This document shows, one piece after another, positions 18,971-28,648 of a DNA stretch of 64,000 nt. This stretch comes from Burkholderia seminalis DSM 23518 (lineage in GTDB: Bacteria > Pseudomonadota > Gammaproteobacteria > Burkholderiales > Burkholderiaceae): positions 343,655 to 407,654 of the forward strand of contig NZ_CADFDK010000004.1 in assembly GCF_902832885.1 (NCBI RefSeq), given 5' to 3'. The notes under the pieces are model-generated. The model was not told the DNA's origin. It did no database searches and was given only the letters and a program-made list of their open reading frames with translations. Each line of letters starts with the position of its first letter. Position 1 is the first letter of the stretch. A program made the translations under genes and the position numbers.

Positions 18971-19345
18971 TCAGGACGTGAACGGCGGGGCGCGCGGCTG
19001 CGCGGCCGTGAGCGGCAGCGCGCGGCGCAGGCTTTCGAAGCGGGTGGCCGCGCGATGCTGGATCACGCGTACGTGGGCCGCGAACGTCAGTTCGGGGGCG
19101 GGCAGCGCGGGGGTATGGGCAAGCAGGCTGCAATAGCCGCATGCCTGGAGATGCGCGTGGAGGCTGGTCGACGGATCGGACGCGTGGCCGCCGGCGGCCG
19201 GCGCGGCCGTGCAGTAGCCGGCCAGCAGCGCGTCGACACGCCCTTGCGTGGTGAGCGCCTGCGAGATCGTCGGCGCGAGCGCCGTCATCAGGATGGCGAG
19301 CATCCCGATCAGACTGCCGATCTTCCGGAGGCGACGACTCAGCAT
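18971..19345 (-). CDS. DUF2946-family protein
   Basis: Protein of 124 residues with an N-terminal hydrophobic segment (LIGMLAILMTALAPTISQAL) that may be a signal or anchor, then a region with CTAAPA, HAHLQACGYCSLLAH: a His-x-His and Cys-x-x-Cys pattern that could bind metal. DUF2946 proteins recur at the head of copper-handling operons, as here before copC and PCuAC. The exact role is unknown. ATG 19345 is chosen because the frame upstream overlaps unrelated sequence. Confidence 0.8.
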   Translation of the reverse strand: MLSRRLRKIGSLIGMLAILMTALAPTISQALTTQGRVDALLAGYCTAAPAAGGHASDPSTSLHAHLQACGYCSLLAHTPALPAPELTFAAHVRVIQHRAATRFESLRRALPLTAAQPRAPPFTS

Positions 19346-19437
19346 GCGATGCGCGGCGGCGTATGGACGACGATGGAGCGGATTATGCCACGCACGCCGG
19401 TGCGCGGGACGGCGGCGGCATGCGGCGAAGCGGCGCG

Positions 19438-19932
19438 CTACGCGTGCTTCGCCAGGTATTTCGTGATCAGCATCATCTGCGCGGCCCAGCCTTGGTCGTT
19501 CATCTCGCGCGCTTTCGCGCGGCGCGCTTCGATCAACTGGTCGAAACCCGTTTCGGTGACCGTGAGCAGCGTGCCGCCGGCCTGGGCGGCGAGCGTGAAC
19601 GTGACGAGCGTCATCGGCTCGGACGCGTAATCGAAATGCGGGTCGATCGCGAACGGATGCCAGCGAAACGAGAACAGTTGCTGCGGCTCGATGCGATCGA
19701 CGACGATTTCGAACACAGTGCCCGCATAGGGTTCCTGTGCCCTGGCGACGTCGTCGTCGACGCGCGTCGGCGTGATGCGGCCGAACAGCGGCTGGTCGGC
19801 CGCGAACGGCCCGTCGAACGCGACGCCGAACCACTGGCCGAATTCGCCGGAATTGCTGACGGCTTCCCACGCGCGGTCGGGCGAGGCCGCGAGCTGGACT
19901 TGTTTCTCGATGCGATCGGTTGACTGGGTCAT
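19438..19932 (-). CDS. SRPBCC / AHSA1-type START-like protein
   Basis: Soluble protein of 164 residues with the activator-of-Hsp90-like SRPBCC fold: N-terminal KQVQLAASPDRAWEAVSN, a central SFRWHPFAIDP, and C-terminal TVTETGFDQL. Members bind hydrophobic ligands and are often annotated as ATPase activators or polyketide-cyclase-like; the ligand here is unknown. ATG 19932 follows GGAGAACGCG and gives the normal length; the frame extension to 19983 lacks support. It stands 59 bp from the ferredoxin gene on the same strand. Confidence 0.85.
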   Translation of the reverse strand: MTQSTDRIEKQVQLAASPDRAWEAVSNSGEFGQWFGVAFDGPFAADQPLFGRITPTRVDDDVARAQEPYAGTVFEIVVDRIEPQQLFSFRWHPFAIDPHFDYASEPMTLVTFTLAAQAGGTLLTVTETGFDQLIEARRAKAREMNDQGWAAQMMLITKYLAKHA

Positions 19933-19990
19933 CGCGTTCTCCACGCAGGATCGGGCGTTGCAGGACGGCGCGCGTGGCCGCACGCCGCGT

Positions 19991-20293
19991 CTAGTCGAGC
20001 ATGGTCGCGTCGGGCACGTCGAGCACGAGGTCCGACGTCGCGACGGCCACGCACGGCAGCGTATAGCCGTCGGCCTTTTCCTCGCGGCTCAGGCCCGGCC
20101 ATTCGATCGTGTAGCGTACGCTGCCGCTGACGATCCGGCAAAGGCAGCTTCGGCACGTGCCGTTGCGGCACGAGCGCGGCAGCGACACGCGCGCGAACGC
20201 GGCGGCCTCGAGCAGCGTCAGCGAATCGGGCGCGTCGAAGGTCGCGCCGAGCGGCTCGATGCGCACGAGGGGCGGGTGGTCTGGATCGGTCAT
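19991..20293 (-). CDS. Plant-type [2Fe-2S] ferredoxin
   Basis: Ferredoxin of 100 residues. The iron-sulfur ligands appear as SCRNGTCRSC (C-x5... pattern C-x4-C-x2-C) followed by a fourth Cys about 30 residues later in LPCVAV. The surrounding sequence LLEAAAFARVSLPRSC fits the chloroplast-type fold. No reductase or oxygenase partner is adjacent. The start was moved to ATG 20293 because the longer frame adds a low-complexity tail. It lies 81 bp downstream of the sigma-54 activator on the same strand. Confidence 0.88.
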   Translation of the reverse strand: MTDPDHPPLVRIEPLGATFDAPDSLTLLEAAAFARVSLPRSCRNGTCRSCLCRIVSGSVRYTIEWPGLSREEKADGYTLPCVAVATSDLVLDVPDATMLD

Positions 20294-20374
20294 GACTGAA
20301 GCGGGCGGCGGTCGGCGGCAACGCGCCAAGCATACCCGAACCGGCCGGCGGGCAGCGTCCGCCGGCCGTGGGCG

Positions 20375-22288
<1,914 letters not shown>

Positions 22289-22556
22289 GACTTGTCTCCT
22301 GTTCCCGGGCAGCCCGGGCCGACCGAATCGGAACCGGCGGCGGAGTGCGTCTCCGCTCGCGGTGCACCATCCGGCGCAACAGCCGTCCGTCCGGGTACGC
22401 ATCATCATACAAGCGCCACGTGCGATGCGCGACCGGGAACAAAATCTCCTTGCTTTCAGGCGCCCGCCTGCAATGATGGAAATGGAGCACGCACGCGCCG
22501 TGTTCCGCATTGCAACATGCATGCGACGCGACATGCATCCGTTCGGGAGACGCATC

Positions 22557-22748
22557 ATGGTTCGGACGGAACTGAGAGTCGTGCTGGCGGCCATCGCCAC
22601 GTTCATCATGCTGGGCGGCATCGCCGTGGCGATCCACGGATTGCTGTTCGATCTGGCCGATGCGGTCCAATACGGGGCGGCCGCGATTGCGGTGGGCGTC
22701 ACGACCGCCGCGATCGCGCTCAACGTCTGGCCTACCGATCCGCACTGA
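22557..22748 (+). CDS. Small two-helix membrane protein (63 aa), unknown
   Basis: Encodes 63 residues with two hydrophobic stretches (VVLAAIATFIMLGGIAVAI and AAAIAVGVTTAAIALNVW) and a short polar tail. GGGAGA lies six bases before the ATG, giving good start support; the frame upstream is a shadow. It is divergent from the sigma-54 activator with a 268-bp gap. No family recognised; the sequence resembles small Burkholderia inner-membrane proteins of unknown role only in general character. Confidence 0.65.
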   Translation: MVRTELRVVLAAIATFIMLGGIAVAIHGLLFDLADAVQYGAAAIAVGVTTAAIALNVWPTDPH

Positions 22749-22988
22749 AGCCCGTTTCCGAAACGGTGCCCGATGCCGTGCTGATCTGAGGAATGACGCG
22801 TCGGAACGACGCATGCGGGAAAATTTGTCTCCTGCGCGAAACCGTCTAAAGTGGAAAGCAACCGGCATGCGTCGACCGCCCCATCCCCCGCGGTCGTGGC
22901 CTCCGCCGGCGAGCCCGCGTACATTTCGTCCGGCCGGTGGCGGACGACGGACGCGGTCATTCGTTTTCTACCGGTCGAGGCGGCTCCC

Positions 22989-23276
22989 ATGCAGATCCAT
23001 TTCACGAACGAGAAGCCCGAGTATTCGGGGCGCGACCTGATGCTTGCGTTCACGGCACTGGTCAATGGCGAGCGCGTCCAATGTCAGATCACCGCCGAGG
23101 CGCTGGAAGACCACTTCGGTGCGGCATCGCCGCGCTTCGAGGACATGGTCGGCGCATTCGACCAGCACCGCGACCGTATCGAGGCGGCTGCGCGGCGCCT
23201 GCTGTCGGAGACGCGCGCGCAATGCGTGACGCTGCGCAGCGGTTACGTGCGCTTCTACGAGGCCAACTGGCGCTGA
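22989..23276 (+). CDS. DUF1488-family protein
   Basis: Small soluble protein of 95 residues beginning MQIHFTNEKPEYSGRDLML. The pattern of a short beta-rich N-terminus, a central CQITAEALEDHFGA and a helical tail is that of DUF1488 proteins, which are common in Burkholderia; no biochemical role is known. GAGG stands about 8 bases before the ATG. The intrinsic terminator at 23469 lies about 190 bp downstream and probably ends its transcript. Confidence 0.75.
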   Translation: MQIHFTNEKPEYSGRDLMLAFTALVNGERVQCQITAEALEDHFGAASPRFEDMVGAFDQHRDRIEAAARRLLSETRAQCVTLRSGYVRFYEANWR

Positions 23277-23468
23277 CGACACGACGCTCGTCTCGCGGCG
23301 CGCGCGATCAAGCGCGGCGCACGCGAAGACGTTGCCATGCAATGCCGTTCGGCGGGCCGGGCGGCATTTTCGTATGCGGGCGCCACCGGTTGTCGGGCGC
23401 ATATGTACGGCACGGTGCGTCGACGCGCCGGGATCGCGCAAGGAGTCGTGCGAAAGTGCGAAAACAAG

Positions 23469-23494
23469 AACGCCACCCGAAGGTGGCGTTTTTT
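23469..23494. terminator. Bidirectional intrinsic terminator
   Basis: Perfect 9-bp stem AACGCCACC / GGTGGCGTT around a CGAA tetraloop, followed on the plus strand by six T residues counted from the stem end. On the minus strand it lies 23 bases past the permease stop and is followed by a T-rich tract. It therefore separates two convergent genes, DUF1488 and the purine permease. Confidence 0.92.
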
Positions 23495-23516
23495 CATCCG
23501 CGGCGCGGCGTGTCGC

Positions 23517-24818
23517 TTACTCGCTGCCGAGATAGAAGAAGCGGAACAGGAACACGGCCGCGATGATCCAGACGATCGGCTTGACCGTGCGCGCCTGGCC
23601 CGTCAGCAGCTTGAGGCCGCCGTACGCGATGAAGCCGAACGCGACGCCGTTCGCGATCGAGTACGTGAACGGCATCAGCAGCGCGGTCAGCGCGGCCGGC
23701 ACGGCTTCCGTCGCATCGTCCCACGGCACCTCGACCATCTCGCGCAGCATCAGGCACGACACGTACAGCAGCGCCGGCGCCGTTGCGTAGGCCGGCACGA
23801 CGCCGGCGAGCGGTGCGATGAACAGGCACGCGAGGAACAGCACCGCGACGGTGATGGCCGTCACGCCCGTGCGGCCGCCGGCCTGCACGCCCGATGCGCT
23901 TTCGATGTACGCGGTGGTCGACGACGTGCCGAGCACCGAGCCCGCGACGATCGCGGTGCTGTCGGCGAGCAGCGCCTTGTTCAGGCGGTTCATCTTGCCT
24001 TCGACGAGCAGGCCCGCGCGGTTCGCGACACCCATCAGCGTGCCCGTTGCGTCGAACAGCTCGACGAGGAAGAACACGAGGATCACGTTGATGATCCCGG
24101 TCGACAGCGCGGCGCCGATGTCCAGCTTGAACAGCGTCGCATCGATCGACGGCGGCGCGGAGAACACGCCGTGGAACTGGTTGCCGGCGAAGAAGAACGA
24201 CAGGACCGTGACGCCGATGATGCCGATCAGGATCGCGCCGCGCACGCGCAGGTGGTCGAGCGTGACGATCGTGAAGAAGCCGACGATCGCGAGGATCGTC
24301 TCATGCTTGTGCAGGTCGCCGAGCGTGACGAGCGTAGCCGGGTTGCCGACGATCACGCCCGACGTCTTCAGCGAGATGATGCCGAGGAACAGGCCGATGC
24401 CGGCGGTGATCGAGATCCGCAGCGATTTCGGAATGCCGTTGACGATCGCCTCGCGCACGCGGAACAGCGTGACGAGCAGGAACAGGCAGCCGGAGATGAA
24501 CACCGCGCCGAGCGCGGCCTGCCACGTGAAGCCCATCCCCTTGACGACCGTATAGGCGAAATACGCGTTCAGGCCCATGCCGGGCGCGCACGCGATCGGG
24601 TAGTTCGCGTACAGCCCCATGATGATCGATGCCAGCGCCGCGACGAGGCAGGTCGCGACGAACACGGATTCCTTCGGCATGCCGGCGTCGCCGAGGATCG
24701 CGGGGTTGACGAAGATGATGTAGGCCATCGTCAGGAACGTGGTGACGCCCGCGAGTATTTCGGTGCGGAAGTCGGTGCCGGCTTCAGCGAAGCCGAAATA
24801 CCGCTTGATGGATTCCAT
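23517..24818 (-). CDS. NCS2-family purine permease (AzgA-like)
   Basis: Inner-membrane nucleobase:proton symporter of 433 residues, probably for adenine, guanine or hypoxanthine. Typical features of the AzgA/PbuG branch: GFAEAGTDFRTEILAGVTTFLTMAYI at the start (only outlined), NPAILGDAG, APGMGLNAYFAYTVV, GTSSTTAYIESASGV and the C-terminal IANGVAFGF. Start ATG 24818 begins MESIKRYFGF as in homologues; the frame to 24908 has no support. No purine riboswitch motif was found in the leader. Confidence 0.92.
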   Translation of the reverse strand: MESIKRYFGFAEAGTDFRTEILAGVTTFLTMAYIIFVNPAILGDAGMPKESVFVATCLVAALASIIMGLYANYPIACAPGMGLNAYFAYTVVKGMGFTWQAALGAVFISGCLFLLVTLFRVREAIVNGIPKSLRISITAGIGLFLGIISLKTSGVIVGNPATLVTLGDLHKHETILAIVGFFTIVTLDHLRVRGAILIGIIGVTVLSFFFAGNQFHGVFSAPPSIDATLFKLDIGAALSTGIINVILVFFLVELFDATGTLMGVANRAGLLVEGKMNRLNKALLADSTAIVAGSVLGTSSTTAYIESASGVQAGGRTGVTAITVAVLFLACLFIAPLAGVVPAYATAPALLYVSCLMLREMVEVPWDDATEAVPAALTALLMPFTYSIANGVAFGFIAYGGLKLLTGQARTVKPIVWIIAAVFLFRFFYLGSE

Positions 24819-25577
24819 GAAGGCGTTTCTCCGGTCGGGTTGTCGTGTTGATTGTTGTGCCGAATTGTTGTGCAGGCAGCGCGCGGCGGGCTTAATGTAA
24901 CCAGCCACTATTTCCTGGCTATCGGCGGATTGTAATAGCGCGGATAGCTCGGACGATATAGTTGGAGGGCACGATCGGTTGCCTGCGCGCGAACGGTCTG
25001 GCAGCCCGGCCGCGCGACGAAGGCGCGCATTTTACCGGTTCGCGCGGCACGGGCCGGCAGAAATGGCGGAAACGGTGGAAACGATGGCAGGCGGGCAGGC
25101 GAAACCGGCCGATGCGTGTGCAACGGCGCGGCGGCCGCATCGCGCGTGGCGGATGCGCGACGACCGGCGACGCAAACGGCGCGCCCGCATGCTGCACGAA
25201 CACGGTGCAGGCGGCGCCCGCGCGCGGCCGGTGCGGATGCACGACGGCAGCGTGCGGCGGGCATTCGTCAGCCCAGGCGGTGGCAGGTATCGGGCTATGC
25301 TGCGCCGAAGCCGTCCCGTCCGCAACTGTCATTTCGCGATGCGGGGGCGACTGTGGTTTCTGTGTAAAAGATTGCAAGACCCCATCGCGTAAACCGGCAA
25401 GTCTTTCTAGGATAGATACACCGCGCATGCACACGCCGGCCGGTAATTGCCGACGCGGGGGAGTCGCAGTCCGTGCAGGCCAGGCGGTGAATGGCGGTCA
25501 AGGCCGTTGCGCGTTCGGGCAGGCACGGCCGATTGCGATTGCCCGATGCGGGTTCGTCCGTAATCACGGAGGTCAGC
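24819..25577. other. 759-bp intergenic region
   Basis: No convincing gene lies here. Several open frames cross it on both strands, but all have arginine/alanine-rich compositions typical of shadows and no ribosome binding site. It must carry the permease promoter (minus strand) and that of the 92-residue gene (plus strand), but no good hexamer pair could be placed. An AT-richer patch at about 25370-25425 is the likeliest promoter zone for the plus-strand gene. Confidence 0.5.
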
Positions 25578-25856
25578 ATGTTGAACTGGATCAGCCGTTG
25601 GGCGATGCGACACGCCCCCACGCCGGAAAAAACCGCTGCGTCGATGCTCGTGACGGCGCGCATGGAACTGTTCGCAGCCGAACAGCGCGTCATCGATGCG
25701 AAATTACAAGCGGATTACTGGCGCACACGCGTGTCATTCCTCGAAGAGGTGCAGAAGCAGGGCATCGATCCGTGGGTGACCTCGCAGGCAGCGCAACGTC
25801 CCGACGTCGATTCCACTCCCCGGAGCACGGGCCCGCGTCTCGCCGCCAGCACCTGA
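25578..25856 (+). CDS. Hypothetical protein (92 aa), possible coiled coil
   Basis: Encodes 92 residues: MLNWISRWAMRHAP, then a helical stretch of about 50 residues (from TAASMLVTARMELFAAEQRV through YWRTRVSFLEEVQKQG, given in outline) with heptad-like spacing, and a disordered tail. GGAGG lies 6 bases before the ATG, the best evidence that it is real. No family recognised. It is followed by two strong hairpins at 25899-25964. Confidence 0.65.
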   Translation: MLNWISRWAMRHAPTPEKTAASMLVTARMELFAAEQRVIDAKLQADYWRTRVSFLEEVQKQGIDPWVTSQAAQRPDVDSTPRSTGPRLAAST

Positions 25857-25898
25857 TGCACGCACTGCATCCGGTTGTTGCGCACGGCGTGCGATCGC

Positions 25899-25964
25899 TC
25901 GCGGCCCGCATTCGCGGGCCGCGACATTCGATGCGCACCCGCGGCGCATTGCGCCGCGGGTGCG
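25899..25964. repeat. Two adjacent perfect GC-rich hairpins
   Basis: First stem of 11 bp at 25899-25909 and 25914-25924 around ATTC; second stem of 14 bp at 25934-25947 and 25951-25964 around ATT. Both are perfect. They lie between convergent genes (92-residue protein and first DUF2917). Neither has a T run on either strand, so they are not classical intrinsic terminators; they may be transcript 3'-end protectors or DNA-structure elements. Confidence 0.8.
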
Positions 25965-26016
25965 TCCGTTTCCGGCCGCGGCCGTTCCGCGTCCCGCGTG
26001 CGTGACCGCACGTCGC

Positions 26017-26391
26017 TCATCCGCTTCTTCTCCCTATCCCGACGAGCCAACGTTGCACTTGCGCGAGCATGCGCCTCAAGCGCTCGCCGCGCCGCACGTA
26101 CGCGGTCGTGATCGTCGCTTCGGCCGACCGGTCGCCATCGGTGCCGAGCCAGATGCGCTCGCCGCGCGCGATGCGCAGCACGTCGCCGGGCCGCACCCAA
26201 AAATCGGCGACGTCCGGCGGGCGCGTGACCCACAGCGCCGCGCCCTGCGTGCGGAGCTCCGCATCCCGCGGCGCACGCCAGGTCATCGTCGTGCGCGGGG
26301 CGACCGCGAAACGGATCACGACGGTCGGTAACGCGATCGTGCCGGCGCGGCGCCGATCGGGACGGTCGAACAACGGGCTTGCCTGGTCCAT
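26017..26391 (-). CDS. DUF2917-family protein, copy A
   Basis: Small protein of 124 residues: MDQASPLFDRPDRR, then a beta-rich core ALWVTRPPDVADFWVRPGDVLRI.RGERIWLG that resembles DUF2917, a cupin-like small domain of unknown function common in Burkholderia and relatives. A basic tail follows. ATG 26391 has GGAG six bases upstream, and the same arrangement is seen in copy B, so the upstream in-frame ATG at 26403 is not favoured. It has its own promoter and a terminator-like leader hairpin, both shared in form with copy B. Confidence 0.8.
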   Translation of the reverse strand: MDQASPLFDRPDRRRAGTIALPTVVIRFAVAPRTTMTWRAPRDAELRTQGAALWVTRPPDVADFWVRPGDVLRIARGERIWLGTDGDRSAEATITTAYVRRGERLRRMLAQVQRWLVGIGRRSG

Positions 26392-26440
26392 CGTCTTCTC
26401 CATTCAGTGAGTCGGACGGATGACGCGCACCAGAACAAAA

Positions 26441-26467
26441 AGGCCTCATCCGTTTCCGGTGAGGCCT
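26441..26467 (-). promoter_or_regulatory. Terminator-like leader hairpin of DUF2917 copy A
   Basis: Stem AGGCCTCA / TGAGGCCT with an inner CCG-CGG and a four-base loop. Read in the gene's direction it ends in TTTTTG, so it has the form of an intrinsic terminator 50 bases before the start codon, in the leader rather than after a gene. A possible 19-codon TTG-started leader frame (26446-26505) preceded by GGAGG stops inside the hairpin. Attenuation is inferred. Confidence 0.6.
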
Positions 26468-26588
26468 CGTGTGACATGCGGTACTGCTCGATTGCTAACG
26501 CACAAGCGCCTCCCGTGAATCATTCTTTCGAATGTTCATCGAGCAATGAATCGCGACGGCGATGAGCTTGAACGTAGGCATGCGAACG

Positions 26589-26617
26589 ATTTTGTTGTCG
26601 GGCCGCGGTGTTGTCAA
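26589..26617 (-). promoter_or_regulatory. Promoter of DUF2917 copy A
   Basis: Minus-strand -35 TTGACA (26612-26617, perfect) and -10 CAAAAT (26589-26594) with a 17-base spacer. Start of transcription would fall near 26582, giving a leader of about 190 bases that contains the hairpin. Copy B has the same arrangement. Confidence 0.65.
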
Positions 26618-26717
26618 CGACTATTTTCGGGATATGCGACGGTGAGCCGATGGCGCGCGTGCGCGGTGTTTCATGAGGTCGAGGCGAGCCCGGATCGCAC
26701 GCGCGACGATGCATGCG

Positions 26718-27095
26718 TCACGCGCGACTTCGATGTCTCCCGCCCAGCATGCGGCGCATTCGTGCGAGCGCACGCGCGGGCCACGCGTCGCGTTTCATCA
26801 CGTACGCGGTCGTGATCGACGCCGCGGCGGGCCGCTCGTCGTCGGTGCTGATCCAGATGCGATCGCCGCGCCGCAGGCGCAGCACGTCGCCGGTTCGTAT
26901 CCAGTAATCGTCGAGGCAGCCCAGCCGCGTGATCCACAGCGTCGCGTCGTCTGCGCGGACCTCGGCATCGTGCTGCGCGCGCCATGCCAGCGTCGTGCGC
27001 GGCGCGACCGTGAAGTGCAACTCGACTCTCGGCAACGCGATCGTATCGGTGCGGCAGCGATCGCGGCAAACAACCAGCAGGCTTGCTTGGTCCAT
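26718..27095 (-). CDS. DUF2917-family protein, copy B
   Basis: Paralogue of copy A, 125 residues, starting MDQASLLVVCRDRCR and sharing the core (TLWITRLGCLDDYWIRTGDVLRLRRGDRIWI in outline) and the SITTAYV segment. About half the residues agree on inspection. ATG 27095 has GGAG six bases upstream. The open frame continues through the leader to 27230, but the leader is conserved with copy A, where that frame is out of phase with the gene, so the leader is probably not coding in this frame. A basic arginine-rich tail may bind nucleic acid or membrane. Confidence 0.8.
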   Translation of the reverse strand: MDQASLLVVCRDRCRTDTIALPRVELHFTVAPRTTLAWRAQHDAEVRADDATLWITRLGCLDDYWIRTGDVLRLRRGDRIWISTDDERPAAASITTAYVMKRDAWPARALARMRRMLGGRHRSRA

Positions 27096-27144
27096 CGTCA
27101 TCTCCATCCGTTGAGCCGGACAGGATGACGCGCACCAAAACAAA

Positions 27145-27173
27145 AAGGCCTCATCCGAATCCGGCGAGGCCTT
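27145..27173 (-). promoter_or_regulatory. Terminator-like leader hairpin of DUF2917 copy B
   Basis: Stem AAGGCCTC / GAGGCCTT with inner CCG-CGG, followed on the minus strand by a T-rich tract. Position relative to the gene start matches copy A. The leader frame starting at TTG 27210 also runs 19 codons and stops at the same point of the hairpin. One stem base pair differs from copy A by a change that keeps wobble pairing. Confidence 0.6.
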
Positions 27174-27293
27174 GTGACATGCGTAACTGAATCGCGATGC
27201 TAATGCACAAGCGCCTCCGGTGCTCGCCACGTATGGGCGTTCACTCGATTTTCATGCGCGATGGCGATGGGCTTGAGCATAGGCATGCGAACG

Positions 27294-27322
27294 AGTGTGT
27301 CGTGGCAGCGCGGCAATGTCAA
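27294..27322 (-). promoter_or_regulatory. Promoter of DUF2917 copy B
   Basis: Minus-strand -35 TTGACA (27317-27322) and a weaker -10 CACACT (27294-27299), 17-base spacer. The block around it is visibly related to the copy A promoter, as expected from duplication. Confidence 0.55.
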
Positions 27323-27346
27323 CGGAAATTTCGAGATACGTGGCGG

Positions 27347-27634
27347 TCACGCGTCGCGTTGCGCGAGGCCGTTCACGAGCAGCTCGGACAGCAGGCCCGT
27401 CATCCCTTCCGGGTGCGTGGCCGCACGTGCCTTCAGCTGCTCGACGAGTTCGGCGTTGAGCTTGCACGCGAACGGCACGAGGCCCTGTTCCTGGTCGAGC
27501 TTGCGCTGCGCGCGGCGGTCGAGCTTGGCCGCGTCGTCGGCGCCCTTGCCGAAACGCGCGGAGTTCGACTGCTTCATCGCGTGCGTCAGCTTGAGCGCCT
27601 TGTTCTTTTCGAGATCGGTTTTCTTCATGGCCAT
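27347..27634 (-). CDS. Hypothetical protein (95 aa), ribbon-helix-helix-like tail
   Basis: Charged protein of 95 residues, MAMKKTDLEKNKALKLTHAM, very lysine/arginine rich in the first half, then LVPFACKLNAELVEQLKARAATHPEGMTGLLSELLVNGL. The second half resembles a CopG/Arc-like or DUF-type helix pair in outline but no family could be named with confidence. GGAGG stands seven bases before ATG 27634. It stands alone, with no toxin-like partner next to it. Confidence 0.7.
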   Translation of the reverse strand: MAMKKTDLEKNKALKLTHAMKQSNSARFGKGADDAAKLDRRAQRKLDQEQGLVPFACKLNAELVEQLKARAATHPEGMTGLLSELLVNGLAQRDA

Positions 27635-27713
27635 CGCGGCACCTCCGGGAAATTGAAGCCGCGATTGTACGCATTTCGGCGCGCGCCGCCCGCCGAACCG
27701 GCCGGAAACCCGG

Positions 27714-28619
27714 TTACGCGCCCTTCGCCGTGCCCCAGTTGCCGCCGTGCGCGGCCGCCTGCGCGGCCGGCGAGCGCGCGAGATACGCGAGCGCCTGCTC
27801 GGTCGACCCTTCGTGGTGCGGCGTATAGCCGGGCTTGAAATAACGCAGCGCCGCGCCGATCACCTTCCAGAACGACGGCAGGTGCCCGCGCCGCGAACCC
27901 TGCCACCACGCGAGCACGAAGCCCGGGTAGCGGCCGGCGTCCGGGTCGCGCCGGTACATGAACTTCGCGCCGGTCGTGATGTAGTAGAGCAGCAGCACGA
28001 TCACGAACGCCATGTGCACGCAGCGCTCCGGATAGGTGCCGCCCAGGTGCCGGTAGATGTCGAACGCGACGGTGCGGTGCTCGACTTCCTCGGCGCCGTG
28101 CCAGCGCAGCAGGTCGACCATCGTCGGGTCGGCACGGCCTTCGTCGAGACCGTGCGCGTTGAGCACCCAGTTGCCGAGATAACCGAAGAAGTGCTCCAGC
28201 GACGCGATCACGGCCAGCTGCTGCCGCAGCCAGAAACGCGTGTGGCCGATCTTCAGCCCGAGCGGCTGTTCGCCGAGCACGCGCGTGAACAGCCGGTTGA
28301 GCTTCTGCGTGAACGGCTTCGTGTCGATCCCGTGCCGGTCGTAGTAGTGCTTCAGCACGCCGCCGTGCGAGCGCGAATGCGCGGCTTCCTGGCGCAGGAA
28401 ACCTTCGGCCTCGTCGCGCAGGCGCGCATCGGTGATCAGCGGCAGCGCCTTGTTGTACACGCGGCAGAACCACAGCTCGCCTTCCGGGAACAGCAGGTTC
28501 AGCGTGTTGATGATGTGCGTGCTGCCCGGATCGTTCGGCACCCAGGTGACCGGCGTGTCGCTGAAGTCGAATTTCACGTGCCGGGCCTTGATCTTGTGGT
28601 AGTCGGCGGTATCGGTCAT
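27714..28619 (-). CDS. Metal-dependent hydrolase family protein (PF10118-like)
   Basis: Protein of 301 residues of the predicted metal-dependent hydrolase family. Metal-ligand candidates are seen in FLRQEAAHSRSH (about 80) and WHGAEEVEHRTVAFDIY (about 180), the EAAH and EEVEH motifs of a di-iron-like helical bundle. A hydrophobic segment VIVLLLYYITTGAKF near 215 may touch the membrane. Third gene of an operon with an alpha/beta hydrolase-SDR fusion and an M24-fold protein. No substrate is known. Confidence 0.82.
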   Translation of the reverse strand: MTDTADYHKIKARHVKFDFSDTPVTWVPNDPGSTHIINTLNLLFPEGELWFCRVYNKALPLITDARLRDEAEGFLRQEAAHSRSHGGVLKHYYDRHGIDTKPFTQKLNRLFTRVLGEQPLGLKIGHTRFWLRQQLAVIASLEHFFGYLGNWVLNAHGLDEGRADPTMVDLLRWHGAEEVEHRTVAFDIYRHLGGTYPERCVHMAFVIVLLLYYITTGAKFMYRRDPDAGRYPGFVLAWWQGSRRGHLPSFWKVIGAALRYFKPGYTPHHEGSTEQALAYLARSPAAQAAAHGGNWGTAKGA

Positions 28620-28648
28620 GTTGTCTCCCTGTGCGGCGTCATGCGCCG

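Noticed and set aside
24819-25000. Possible purine riboswitch upstream of the permease
   Set aside because: No three-way junction or conserved guanine-aptamer loop sequences could be found.
24962-26005. Plus-strand frame of about 350 codons over the 25-kb intergenic region
   Set aside because: Cys/Arg/Gly-rich low-quality translation, and it overlaps the better supported 92-residue gene in another frame.
27096-27230. N-terminal extension of DUF2917 copy B through its leader
   Set aside because: The same leader in copy A is out of frame with its gene, and the MDQ start has a matching GGAG in both copies.
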